From positions 1 through 53,146 of the forward strand of contig JADYXR010000177.1 in NCBI GenBank assembly GCA_021772095.1: a stretch of DNA of 53,146 nt. Reading direction: 5' to 3'. The notes below the pieces were generated by a model. The model saw nothing but the letters and a program-made list of their open reading frames with translations, was not told where the DNA came from and made no database searches. How positions within the stretch are numbered: the first letter of the stretch is position 1; the number at the start of each line of letters is the position of its first letter. The position numbers were made by a program, and so were the translations under genes. Source of the stretch: Candidatus Obscuribacter sp. Its GTDB lineage: Bacteria; Cyanobacteriota; Vampirovibrionia; Obscuribacterales; Obscuribacteraceae. Below, piece after piece: positions 18,463 through 27,052 of the stretch.

Positions 18463-20055
18463 TTAGATAAACGCCCTTTGCTGTTTGCATTGCTCCAAGT
18501 CTAACCTGATCTCCGACGCCGTAGCATATCGACGTTTCAAATCCTGCTGCGTACATTTAGCCACGACTACGTTTAAATCCGTGCTTACGGAAGGAACCTT
18601 TTCCATCGGTCGCGACACTGAAATTGGTTCAGGCTCTTCGCCGGTTAGCAGATAAAAGATGGTGCACCCCATCGCATAGATGTCGCTTTGAGCGCAGCTA
18701 TCGCCGCGAAATTGTTCCGGCGGTATGTAACTGTGCTTGCCGACGACGGTGTGCGTTGCGTCTCCAGCTTCCATTTGTTTGGCAACGTTGAAGTCGATCA
18801 AAACTAAACTGCCATCTTTTTGAATCATCAGATTGTCGGGAGTAAAGTCACGATGCACCACTGGCGGTGTTCTTGTGTGAAGGTAATCGAGCAGATCGCA
18901 CATCATAATCGCCAGTTCGATCACCCGCGCTTGCGAATAAACTCCTCCCTGTGACACCACATTTTGTAGTGATTGTCCATCAATGTAATTGAGCACCAGA
19001 TAGGCGCGTCGCCCCTCGCAGAAGAGGTTTAAGCACTTCACGATGTGTTCGTGCTCGAGACTTTGAATCAGCGAACTCTCATGTTGAATTCGTTGCAGCG
19101 CGGCTTGAGTAACTTCTCGGCCTCCTGTGGTGGGCAGAACAAATTCTTTCAGCACCACTTGCCTGTACGGATCATCTTCTGCGCACTGAGCGTCTTCAAC
19201 TAAATATGTGACTGCCTGCCCGCCGGAACCGATTCTTTTCAGAACCGTATAACGATTGCCGACCTGCGTTCCTGGTTGCAGTGGATCCAGGCTGAGTGCG
19301 GTTGTTGAAAGTTTGTCGAGCCAGAGCGAAGTGAAATCTTGCTGTGCCGACTTGCAGAAGTCCGCCAGCGTTGGATCGATTTTTTCGACGGGCAGGTGTC
19401 GCTCAAGCATATCAATAATCTTGCTGCCGTCACTTTCCCTGCATAGATGATTGCGATTGATTGAGAATGAGTATTCTTGCGGATTGTCAAAAAATCTTTT
19501 GATTCCGCTCAGGCATGCCATCTTTATGAGTGCAACTTTCTGTCCGAACAGATCGCTTTTGGAAATTGTTAGCGTCAAGTTTTCCGTCGTTGAATACCCG
19601 CTTTTTTTCTCTTCCATGTGAGCGTAACTAATCGCACTCCAGGGGATCGTCGAACTTGATTTGCGACCGATGAAGTATAACCAATGCAGGCGCATGCCTT
19701 CCGGTCCGAGCTCGATGTGAGTAGGTCTTTTTATAAATCGTGCAAAAAGCATGACTCCCACAAATCCGTAAATCACATAGACATTGTTTCCTAACATTTT
19801 GAAAATCGCTAACGCATATGGGTGATTCGAGAACGCCGAAATTGATATGAATGCGAGATATGCGACGAGCGGCAACAATGCGATTAGTTGATTTCGTACT
19901 CGCTGTTTTTTTGGCATGGCACCATAGGAATCCAGAGCGGAATGGGCCAGTCGACGAGTTCCATAGGGAACAAAAATGGTTCCGTCAACACTCTCGGGCA
20001 GCCGGGCTTCGTCCATCAAATTCAGTTTTGGTAACTTTATATCTGGTCGTTTCAT
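18463..20055 (-). CDS. Membrane Ser/Thr kinase, DFN type (pair 1, second gene)
   Basis: 530-residue Hanks-type kinase. Two N-terminal membrane segments (about 55-74 and 88-106) precede a beta-rich PH-like region (about 110-200, HIELGPEGMRLHW..IPWSAIS). A linker with TSLWLDKL follows, then the kinase (about 268-530). Motifs: Gly loop from G276 (GSGGQA), Lys303, Glu326, HRDFTPDN at 401-408, DFN at 421-423, GTVVGK-like segment ending PPEQFRG. Two residues are unusual: Thr405 replaces the catalytic-loop Lys and Asn423 replaces the DFG Gly. Start ATG 20055 is chosen because it overlaps the upstream kinase's stop (ATGA) and has GAGG about 9 nt upstream; the longer frame to 20160 lies inside that gene. 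Closest visible relative in the window is the 22744-24348 kinase. Confidence 0.92.
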   Translation of the reverse strand: MKRPDIKLPKLNLMDEARLPESVDGTIFVPYGTRRLAHSALDSYGAMPKKQRVRNQLIALLPLVAYLAFISISAFSNHPYALAIFKMLGNNVYVIYGFVGVMLFARFIKRPTHIELGPEGMRLHWLYFIGRKSSSTIPWSAISYAHMEEKKSGYSTTENLTLTISKSDLFGQKVALIKMACLSGIKRFFDNPQEYSFSINRNHLCRESDGSKIIDMLERHLPVEKIDPTLADFCKSAQQDFTSLWLDKLSTTALSLDPLQPGTQVGNRYTVLKRIGSGGQAVTYLVEDAQCAEDDPYRQVVLKEFVLPTTGGREVTQAALQRIQHESSLIQSLEHEHIVKCLNLFCEGRRAYLVLNYIDGQSLQNVVSQGGVYSQARVIELAIMMCDLLDYLHTRTPPVVHRDFTPDNLMIQKDGSLVLIDFNVAKQMEAGDATHTVVGKHSYIPPEQFRGDSCAQSDIYAMGCTIFYLLTGEEPEPISVSRPMEKVPSVSTDLNVVVAKCTQQDLKRRYATASEIRLDLEQCKQQRAFI

Positions 20056-21626
20056 CGACGTGCCTCTTCTGAGTTCTCCAAAAGAGCCTGAACGACCGCA
20101 TCGATATTTTCGAATCTCTGGTCTGGTTCTAAATCGGTGCACTTCTCGACGATAAAACAAACTTTCTCTGATATTTTTAAATCGGAACTAATTGTCGACG
20201 TGGAAAGAGCAATTGGATCTTTTCCGGTCAGCATGAAAAACAGAGTCGCACCGAATGCGTAGATATCGCTTGCCGGCTGCGCTTTTCCACGGAACTGTTC
20301 TGGCGGAATGTACGACTTTTTACCGACCATTGTTCCTGTTGCTTGCCCGACGAATTGATTGGCTGCGCCGAAATCAATGAGAACAACTTCGCCGTCATTG
20401 CGCACTAGAATATTGTCCGGGGTTAAATCGCGGTGCACTACCGGTGGTGTCTGTTCGTGCAGGTATTTGATTATGTCTGCAACACGCGTCGCCAGGTCGA
20501 CAGCTCGACTTTCGGAAAGACGACCTTCTGAGACAACTTGGCGAAGAGTGCGGCCCGGTATGTGTTGGAGCAGAAGATAGTCTCTGCCACGCTCGACGAA
20601 AAAATCATGCACTTTAACGATGTTGGGATGATTGAGTGTGGAAAGAAGTTTTGCTTCTCGGTGAAAAAGCTCGCGGGCTTTGGCTTTTGATTCTTCGCTC
20701 ATATCCAGCGGAAGAACAGATTCTTTCAATACAAGTTTTGTTTTTCGATCTTCGGATTCAACTAAATAAACGGCAGATAGTCCGCCGCTTGCCAGTTCTG
20801 CTGCCACTCTTAGATTTCCTGAGCGCAGTAGATGACCGCAAGGAAGCGGTTCGAAGTTTGTGCTGGCGTGGCGCATTGAAATGTCGTCGATCCAAAGATC
20901 GGTATAACTTGTATTGCTAACATCAGACAGCAATTGTTCTTTAAACCTCACGGCGGCGCCACTGAATCTAGTCAGCGGTACATGCTTACTCAGCGCTCGA
21001 AACAGTTCGGTTTTTTGTTGGTCGTTGAGTAAATTCAGTCCGACGCTGGCATCGCCACCTGATTCGAAATCGATATAGAGCTTCGTCCCGAATTGGGCGT
21101 CAAACAGGTATTGAGAAGTCAGGAAGGGCTTCTTCTGCGGAACCGCCAAACTAACAATCTCTACCGATTGAACATCGTTCCAGGATCTTACAACTCTATT
21201 GAGCAGTTCCAATTTCCAATGATTTGAAAATTGAATTCCGCCTTCTGCAAGTTTTAGTGTCATTAAACCTGAGACTCTCGTCTCCACCCAGTGGAATAGT
21301 GCGATGATAAATCCGAATACTAAAGTAATTGCGCCTACTGCCGCGGGAAGCACCTCGGGATGAGGGACCTTTGCGTTCAACGCCCACCAAATAACGTTAA
21401 TGATCGACCCCACCGCCAGGATGGCAAACGCTGCCTCAAGCATATGATTCGGCTTTCGCAGTCTGAATTGGATCACAGTCGCGTCTATATCGTCACCAAT
21501 CATAGTGGCAGAGTTGACTTCTCTCGTTTTATCTTTGGCGACTAGAATTTGAACCGCGTCGGCGTCCCTATCGGGTGTTTCGACCAGGTCTACCACATCT
21601 TGTTTTTCGACTATTTCTTCGTTCAT
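20052..21626 (-). CDS. Membrane Ser/Thr kinase, DFG type (pair 1, first gene)
   Basis: 524 residues, same architecture as its neighbour: membrane segments at about 63-82 and 93-113, PH-like beta region (about 114-235), YTDLWIDD linker, kinase (about 270-520). Gly loop is ELASGGLSAVY with Ala279 at the first Gly position; Lys301 and Glu324 are present. The catalytic loop is HRDLTPDN (398-405) with Thr402 for Lys, the metal-binding motif is canonical DFG (418-420), then GTMVGKKSYIPPEQFRG. It shares LIDFGAANQFVG and TG.DP.ALS with the kinase at 24356-25870, so these two are orthologous positions in a duplicated pair. Translation of the next kinase is coupled by a 4-nt overlap. ATG 21626 has no strong Shine-Dalgarno. 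Confidence 0.93.
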   Translation of the reverse strand: MNEEIVEKQDVVDLVETPDRDADAVQILVAKDKTREVNSATMIGDDIDATVIQFRLRKPNHMLEAAFAILAVGSIINVIWWALNAKVPHPEVLPAAVGAITLVFGFIIALFHWVETRVSGLMTLKLAEGGIQFSNHWKLELLNRVVRSWNDVQSVEIVSLAVPQKKPFLTSQYLFDAQFGTKLYIDFESGGDASVGLNLLNDQQKTELFRALSKHVPLTRFSGAAVRFKEQLLSDVSNTSYTDLWIDDISMRHASTNFEPLPCGHLLRSGNLRVAAELASGGLSAVYLVESEDRKTKLVLKESVLPLDMSEESKAKARELFHREAKLLSTLNHPNIVKVHDFFVERGRDYLLLQHIPGRTLRQVVSEGRLSESRAVDLATRVADIIKYLHEQTPPVVHRDLTPDNILVRNDGEVVLIDFGAANQFVGQATGTMVGKKSYIPPEQFRGKAQPASDIYAFGATLFFMLTGKDPIALSTSTISSDLKISEKVCFIVEKCTDLEPDQRFENIDAVVQALLENSEEARR

Positions 21627-21781
21627 TGCAAAGTATATTCACCTGAACAGTGACTGTCGAAACGTATTGAATGATTGTCTAGAACTGATCGTGTTGCGGT
21701 TTCATATATGCGAAGCCGAGTGATTAGCAAAAAATACGCTACCAAAGCCGAGCAAAGCGGTCGTGAACTTTGAGGGGCTGA

Positions 21782-22462
21782 TTAGAATAAATCCAGCGCG
21801 CACAAGTGGTGGTACAAGCTGTTCTCAGTCATCGGACCAATATTGGTGTAGTGCGATTTCAGTTGTGACCAGGCTGCCTGTAACTGTGCGGAGGCTTGCT
21901 TGCCTTCCGGGATTTTCATGATGGTTTTAAAATCGCTTCCGGCTTCGGCGGCGGTCGTCGCTTTTTTGAAAAACGTCATCTGCAAGATAATACCGTTCAT
22001 CACTTCATTGCGAAACGTCTCCAAGCCGCGTGGAGTTGGTTCCTTCTGAATTGTTTTCAACGCGGAGATTGTAGTGGCGTAATAGGTGGCATAAGCGGGG
22101 CGTGCATTGCCTTTCGTCAGCTTGGACAGCATCACGGTTTTCGCTTGCAGTGCCCGAAGAATCATGGCAAAAGTGTGGTTGATGTAAACGCGATCGCGGG
22201 CTGGAATTCCGTCCATTGAACGCGGCAAAGGATGCAGATTGCACGGATAGCTCAATCCGTTGGGCGCTGCCACCGACGCCGGATACCAATTGGCGTTGGC
22301 TGCCTGAGCCGGTTTCGCTTTCGGCTTCGCTTCAGAAACCTCGGGCAAAATCATATTTGCGCCTACGAGCAGAACGCCCAAAATCGCGAATCTCTCAAGG
22401 GCAACGATATACCGTGAACAATTGCCTGAGTCGGACGAAACAACAGGGTACTTTCGGCGCAT
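21782..22462 (-). CDS. Secreted or membrane-anchored hypothetical protein between kinase pairs
   Basis: 226 residues, family not recognised. An N-terminal hydrophobic segment (about 25-42, FAILGVLLVGANMILP) followed by EVSEAKPKAKPAQA indicates export. The mature part has a Trp-Tyr-Pro motif, YPCNLHPLPRSMDG and two Cys (in YPCNL and HHLCAL), possibly a disulfide, and is otherwise largely helical with many Lys and Thr. It lies on the same strand, 281 bp after one kinase pair and 155 bp before the next, so it may be a ligand, substrate or regulator of them; that is inference from position only. ATG 22462 has GGAG about 14 nt upstream, rather far. Confidence 0.75.
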   Translation of the reverse strand: MRRKYPVVSSDSGNCSRYIVALERFAILGVLLVGANMILPEVSEAKPKAKPAQAANANWYPASVAAPNGLSYPCNLHPLPRSMDGIPARDRVYINHTFAMILRALQAKTVMLSKLTKGNARPAYATYYATTISALKTIQKEPTPRGLETFRNEVMNGIILQMTFFKKATTAAEAGSDFKTIMKIPEGKQASAQLQAAWSQLKSHYTNIGPMTENSLYHHLCALDLF

Positions 22463-22743
22463 GGGGTTTTTAATTCGCTCCAGGGATTAACGAGCCAGCC
22501 ATGAGGACAACTGGTCTAACCATTCTAGCAAGTCGCGCTGGCTGAAAACAAAAAGTTAGTTTGGCGAAATTAAATCACTGCTTGCCAAAACTACCTGGCG
22601 AGCGCGGTCATGTAGTCGATGCGAGGCGCATGTCCAGCTGATATGCGTAGTGGAAGCATGGCAAAGTGCGCTGCGAAATAAGTTCAGGGCATGGCGAAAA
22701 CAGTTTTCACGGACTTCGGACAAATTGCCCAGATACCTTGACT

Positions 22744-24348
22744 TCACGTCGCGGCGGCAACCATGTCAATCAGTTCTTGTCTAATCTGCTCGGCCGATTG
22801 ATATCTGTAGTTGGTATCAAGCGCGGTGGCTCGTGCGATGATGATATCGAGACCATTACTCAATGCCGGAACGGTTTCTTTGGGATGCGAAGACGTAATC
22901 GGTTCTGGATCTTCTCCCGTCAGCAGGAAAAACACCGATGCTCCCATTGCGTAAATATCGCTCTGCGAGCAAGGCTTGCCGCGAAATTGTTCTGGCGGAA
23001 TGTATGCGTGTTTGCCTACAACTGTTCCCGTTGAAGTCGCCTCTTTCTGCTGCGCGACGTTGAAGTCTACGAGTTTCAAAACACCATCAATACCCAGGAT
23101 CAAATTATCCGGAGTGAAATCTCGGTGCACTACAGGCGGTGACAAGCTGTGCAAATATTCGAGCATATCGCACATTTGTTCCATTAACGATACGACCTCG
23201 GCCTCACTCATGGCGCCATTGCGATTAACGAGCGTGCGCAGAGAATCTCCGTCAATCAATTCCAGGACTAAGTAACCGCGATGATCTTCGATGAAGAAGT
23301 CTTTTAGTTTGACGATACGATCGTGATCGAGTTTCTTGAGCATCTGCACTTCGTTTTGCATGCGCTCAAGAGCTTGGCGTCGAACATTTATATCGACAAA
23401 AACAGGGAGGATAAATTCTTTCAGAACGACCGAGGAGCCATCGGTTGTCTTAGTCAGATAAGCGGTGCCCTGACCGCCCACGCCCAGTTGTTCCACGATG
23501 GTGTATGCACCGGTTGCAAGAACGGCGCCATCATTGAGAGGTGTTAAACGCTCTCGTTTCGGTGGAGCAGATAACGCTTGTAACCAGAGTTCCGTATAAC
23601 TATGATCGGGAGGCGGCGTTAAAACGTCATAAATCTCGGCGTCCTTTGGAATATCGGGAGCCCAGCGTTCAAGGCATTTCAGGAAGTTCTCGCGCTCGTT
23701 AGTTGTAGCGATACCACCAAGTTTGATTTCCATCGCTCGCGGATTTTTAGCGGTTGCAAAAGTAAGTAAACAGTCTTGTGGCGAGGTCCGATTCTCAGGG
23801 TACGTCAGCCCGATGTGGGTGACTGCATGCCATGGAATCATCCGACCGAAGTTCATCAGCGAGCGTCGCCATTCCCAGGCAATACCACGATCATTGAGAA
23901 GAAGATGTGTCGGTTTTCTTTGCACCAGGCTGAGGCTGCCCAGAATGCTGATACCGGCTGCGATGGCAAACCACTCGACCACTTTGGCACTGGTAAAGGC
24001 TGACGCTGCCGGAGCCGCACCGAATGCTTTCGCGGTAGCAGCTACTCCGGCAAAGCCGCCGCTGGCGACAGCACCGGTAGTCTCAATTGCCGATATTTCA
24101 GGAACCGCAGAAACTCCGGACGTGAAATTATTCAGCAAATCCAACACTTGTCCGGGACCGCCAAGCACAAAAAATAGAATGACAAAAACTAGTGCGACCC
24201 AGGCTTTCCATGTGTTCCACTCACTAAAGCGATACTCAATCCACTTCTCGGTGTTGTGAAAAGGCCGATAGGCAATCAAAAATTCCTCTTCTAGAGGCAA
24301 CGCGATTTCACTTGAATTGACGCGGTATTGAACGAGCTCGCTGCCCAT
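22744..24348 (-). CDS. Membrane Ser/Thr kinase, DFN type (pair 2, second gene)
   Basis: 534 residues. N-terminal cytosolic part, membrane segments at about 47-66 and 127-145 separated by an Ala/Gly/Thr-rich loop, PH-like region (HLLLNDRGIAWEW..IPWHAVTHIGL), YTELWLQAL linker, kinase (about 280-534). Gly loop VGGQGTAY from G289, Lys310, Glu333, HRDFTPDN at 408-415 with Thr412 for Lys, DFN at 428-430, then GTVVGKHAYIPPEQFRG. It shares HRDFTPDN, DFNVA, SDIYAMG and GE(E/D)PEPI with the 18463-20055 kinase. Its ribosome-binding site AGAGGA overlaps the TAG stop of the preceding kinase (gap 7 nt), so the two are co-translated. Confidence 0.93.
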   Translation of the reverse strand: MGSELVQYRVNSSEIALPLEEEFLIAYRPFHNTEKWIEYRFSEWNTWKAWVALVFVILFFVLGGPGQVLDLLNNFTSGVSAVPEISAIETTGAVASGGFAGVAATAKAFGAAPAASAFTSAKVVEWFAIAAGISILGSLSLVQRKPTHLLLNDRGIAWEWRRSLMNFGRMIPWHAVTHIGLTYPENRTSPQDCLLTFATAKNPRAMEIKLGGIATTNERENFLKCLERWAPDIPKDAEIYDVLTPPPDHSYTELWLQALSAPPKRERLTPLNDGAVLATGAYTIVEQLGVGGQGTAYLTKTTDGSSVVLKEFILPVFVDINVRRQALERMQNEVQMLKKLDHDRIVKLKDFFIEDHRGYLVLELIDGDSLRTLVNRNGAMSEAEVVSLMEQMCDMLEYLHSLSPPVVHRDFTPDNLILGIDGVLKLVDFNVAQQKEATSTGTVVGKHAYIPPEQFRGKPCSQSDIYAMGASVFFLLTGEDPEPITSSHPKETVPALSNGLDIIIARATALDTNYRYQSAEQIRQELIDMVAAAT

Positions 24349-24355
24349 AGTTCCT

Positions 24356-25870
24356 CTATCCCATTATCGCCTTAGCTGCAGTTTCTTCCGTTTGCGCTGT
24401 CGCTGCCGCTTCAACTTCAGCTTGATGTTGCTCGCGCAACTTCGCCAACACATTTTTGATTTCGCGGGCGGTCGGCATTCTGTCTTTCTCTTCCATCTCG
24501 GTGCATTGCGACACTAGATCGTCGATCGCTGAAGAAAGATGTTCAACTTGTTTCTTCGGACGCGAAGCACTCAACGCTTCAGGATCCGCACCGGTCAGAA
24601 GGAAATGCAATGTCCCACCAAATGCATAAATATCGCTTTTTGTTGAAGCATGTCCGCGCAGTTGTTCCGGTGAGATGTAAGCTTGTTTGCCCACGAGCGT
24701 TCCGGTTGCCGTGCCGACGAATTCATTGGCTGCGCCGAAATCAATCAGCACCACATTGTTATCATTGTCCAAAACCAGGTTGTCCGGAGTCAGATCGCGG
24801 TGCACCATGGGCGGTGACTGCTCGTGCAAGTAGTGCATGATATCAGCGATCTGAGCGCCCCAGCCAACAACTTTCGCTTCATCTTGAGCACCGTTTTGTT
24901 TGACCAACTGTCGCAAATCCTGACCGCGAATATAATCGAGCACCAAATAATTTCGTCCGTCTTCCTGGAAATGATCGTAAACCTTAGCGATCTGCGGATG
25001 ATCCAATTTGATCAGAAAACGCGCCTCGCGTTCGAACATCTCCAGTGCCTTGGCGCGTGACTGTTCATCAGCGTTAGCGGGGATCACTGCTTCCTTGACG
25101 ACGACAATTCCTTTCTTATCTTCTTGGGCCAGATAGATCGCAGACAAACCACCGAAAGCTAATTGTCTAACAATTTTTAGCGCGCCACCTTTGAGAACAT
25201 GATCGGGTTCCAGCGGCACGAAACACGTGCTGGAAAAACGCCGGCTCAATTCTTCTTCCCACATCTGAGTGTAGCTCAGCGATTCCACACCACGATTATC
25301 GTTTTGATACTGATCCTGGAATTGAATTAGTTCTGGTGCGCGCTGACAATTCGAACCCCAAATTTCAATCGCTAAAAGGAATTGCTCCAGATCGCTCTGC
25401 GTCATTTTGTCGATTTTGATTGAGGTGGCGCCGCCAGATTTAAAAAATAAATTGATGTTGCCCTTAGGCGTTTTTCCGGAATCGTCAGCCAATTGAATGG
25501 TCGCCGCCTGCAAATCCTGCCAGTGCCGGGCGCGCCGATAGCCCAATCGATTCATCATGCGCAAAGGAAATGCCAGACCTTCTTTGCTGACCAGAAGAAC
25601 ATCGTCTTCGAAAACCGCGGCTAGAACCACAGCCACAGCGGGGATCAGAATCAGAACGCTGAATACGATAATGGCAACCAGAGGCGTCATGCGACTGGCG
25701 TCGCTCAGTACCATGCTGGTGGAAAGCCCAAGACAAAACGGAATTGCAATCGCCCAAAGCGGCATCAGGAGCGCCATGACGCTCATGCCGACTTTACAGG
25801 TGGCACTCTTCAAAGGGATGGTAAGTTCTAATTCTGCCACAATAACCGCACTTGAGGGAGTGATGACCAT
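24356..25870 (-). CDS. Membrane Ser/Thr kinase, DFG type (pair 2, first gene)
   Basis: 504 residues. Membrane segments at about 28-50 and 62-85, then a PH-like region (DVLLVSKEGLAFPLRMMNR..HWQDLQAATI) ending in a helix DLEQFLLAIEIWG, a linker with YTQMWEEEL, and the kinase (about 230-490). Gly loop QLAFGGLSAIY has Ala238 at the first Gly; Lys259 and Glu282 present; HRDLTPDN at 357-364 with Thr361 for Lys; canonical DFG at 377-379; GTLVGKQAYISPEQLRG. The C-terminus is an Ala/Glu-rich helix. First gene of the second pair, with the DFN kinase 7 nt downstream. It begins 153 bp after the Ser/Gly-tailed protein on the same strand. Confidence 0.93.
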   Translation of the reverse strand: MVITPSSAVIVAELELTIPLKSATCKVGMSVMALLMPLWAIAIPFCLGLSTSMVLSDASRMTPLVAIIVFSVLILIPAVAVVLAAVFEDDVLLVSKEGLAFPLRMMNRLGYRRARHWQDLQAATIQLADDSGKTPKGNINLFFKSGGATSIKIDKMTQSDLEQFLLAIEIWGSNCQRAPELIQFQDQYQNDNRGVESLSYTQMWEEELSRRFSSTCFVPLEPDHVLKGGALKIVRQLAFGGLSAIYLAQEDKKGIVVVKEAVIPANADEQSRAKALEMFEREARFLIKLDHPQIAKVYDHFQEDGRNYLVLDYIRGQDLRQLVKQNGAQDEAKVVGWGAQIADIMHYLHEQSPPMVHRDLTPDNLVLDNDNNVVLIDFGAANEFVGTATGTLVGKQAYISPEQLRGHASTKSDIYAFGGTLHFLLTGADPEALSASRPKKQVEHLSSAIDDLVSQCTEMEEKDRMPTAREIKNVLAKLREQHQAEVEAAATAQTEETAAKAIMG

Positions 25871-26023
25871 CTCGCCGAACGCAAAATTCGAGAGTCTATT
25901 CGCATTATAAATAACGAATCAGAAGTCAGCTACAGGGCAGACCGAAAAACCAATGTGGGGTTTGCACTGTATCGTAAGGTCGAAAGAACTAATTCAATGC
26001 GACAGGACTATTTCAATACGAAA

Positions 26024-27052
26024 CTATTTCAAGCCGGGACTCGGGTTGGGACCTGGCGTGGAAGGACCGCTGCCGGGACCTGAGGGTGAGCCGGAACCAG
26101 GCCCTGAAGAAGCAGATGTCGCACCGGGACCTGACGGTGAGGTTGAACCGGAGCCTGTGGTCGACGCAGAACCTGGAGTCGATGCAGAACCTGAAGATGA
26201 TGCAGAACCTGAAGCTGATGAAGTGGCACCGGAAGTTGACGCCGAACCTGAAGTAGAACCAGCACCAGCTCCTGCGGCACCTGAGCCACCAGGCGCCGGC
26301 GGTGACGGAACTCCACTGGCAGCGCCGCTCACAGCACCAGAAGTCGTTCCAATACTAGCTGAGCCTGAACCCAAACTCTGCCCGAGAAGCGGCTCTTCCT
26401 CATCCAGATCGTCCGGATTCTCGAGCGTAAACGAAACCGCAATTCTTCGCAGCTCATCGATATATAGAGTCCCTTCAATCACATGCGCGCGCGAAAAAGG
26501 CGCCGGCATATCCTCAGTTCTCTGCCAGTAAAGATCCATCTGAAAAATGTATCGCCCCAGAACCTTGGTCAGGTAGGGCATAAACCCCTGAATTCCCTCG
26601 CTGAGGTTCCACGTGAGTTTGCCGTCAGAAATGTCACCGTTTCCATAAATCATCAAACGCGAGCCCAAGGGCGCCTTTTCCTGATCGGACAAATGTGCAT
26701 AAGCACCGATATGACCGCAGCGATCCTCTCGCCCACCGGGCAACTCCCGATCGCTACCGACCCCGTAGAGCGTCATAAAAGTGAGATGCCGTTTGCCTGA
26801 TTTAATCAAAACTGCGTCGTCGAGCAAGTCGGCGGAAAGTAACGGCGCCTTCCCCTGAATGCCGTCTTCATCTTTAAATTGTTCGCCCACCACCTGGCAG
26901 AGATGAACCACTGCAGCACCGAGTGTGGACATCGCCGCTTTTACTTTCTGTTTGACCTGGCGTTCTTTTCGAAGTTCATAGCGGTAGCCTGAGACTTTCT
27001 CGAGAAAATCGTCCATGTCGAAATCAGGTCTAGGAGATAACTCTGAGCTCAT
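26024..27052 (-). CDS. Hypothetical protein with Ser/Gly/Pro low-complexity tail
   Basis: 342 residues, family not recognised. The N-terminal 225 residues look globular (FDMDDFLEKVSGYRYELRKE, LTFMTLYGVGSDRELPGG, LGSRLMIYGNGDISDGKL, GRYIFQMDLYWQRTEDMP). The last 110 or so are almost only Ser, Gly, Ala, Pro and Thr in short repeats (SGSAST-like), certainly disordered. There is no signal peptide. The start ATG overlaps the stop of the SDR gene (ATGA), so the two are translationally coupled and probably act together. The reverse strand of the tail gives an open frame rich in Pro, Glu and Ala that is only a shadow. Confidence 0.8.
   Translation of the reverse strand: MSSELSPRPDFDMDDFLEKVSGYRYELRKERQVKQKVKAAMSTLGAAVVHLCQVVGEQFKDEDGIQGKAPLLSADLLDDAVLIKSGKRHLTFMTLYGVGSDRELPGGREDRCGHIGAYAHLSDQEKAPLGSRLMIYGNGDISDGKLTWNLSEGIQGFMPYLTKVLGRYIFQMDLYWQRTEDMPAPFSRAHVIEGTLYIDELRRIAVSFTLENPDDLDEEEPLLGQSLGSGSASIGTTSGAVSGAASGVPSPPAPGGSGAAGAGAGSTSGSASTSGATSSASGSASSSGSASTPGSASTTGSGSTSPSGPGATSASSGPGSGSPSGPGSGPSTPGPNPSPGLK

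Noticed and set aside
20052..20160. N-terminal extension of the first DFN kinase to 20160
   Set aside because: It lies inside the preceding kinase gene; the ATGA overlap at 20055 with a ribosome-binding site is the better start.
25953..26531. Acidic Pro/Glu-rich frame antisense to the Ser/Gly-tailed protein
   Set aside because: Shadow of the Ser/Gly/Pro repeat tract; the sense frame is coupled to the SDR gene and has a globular domain.
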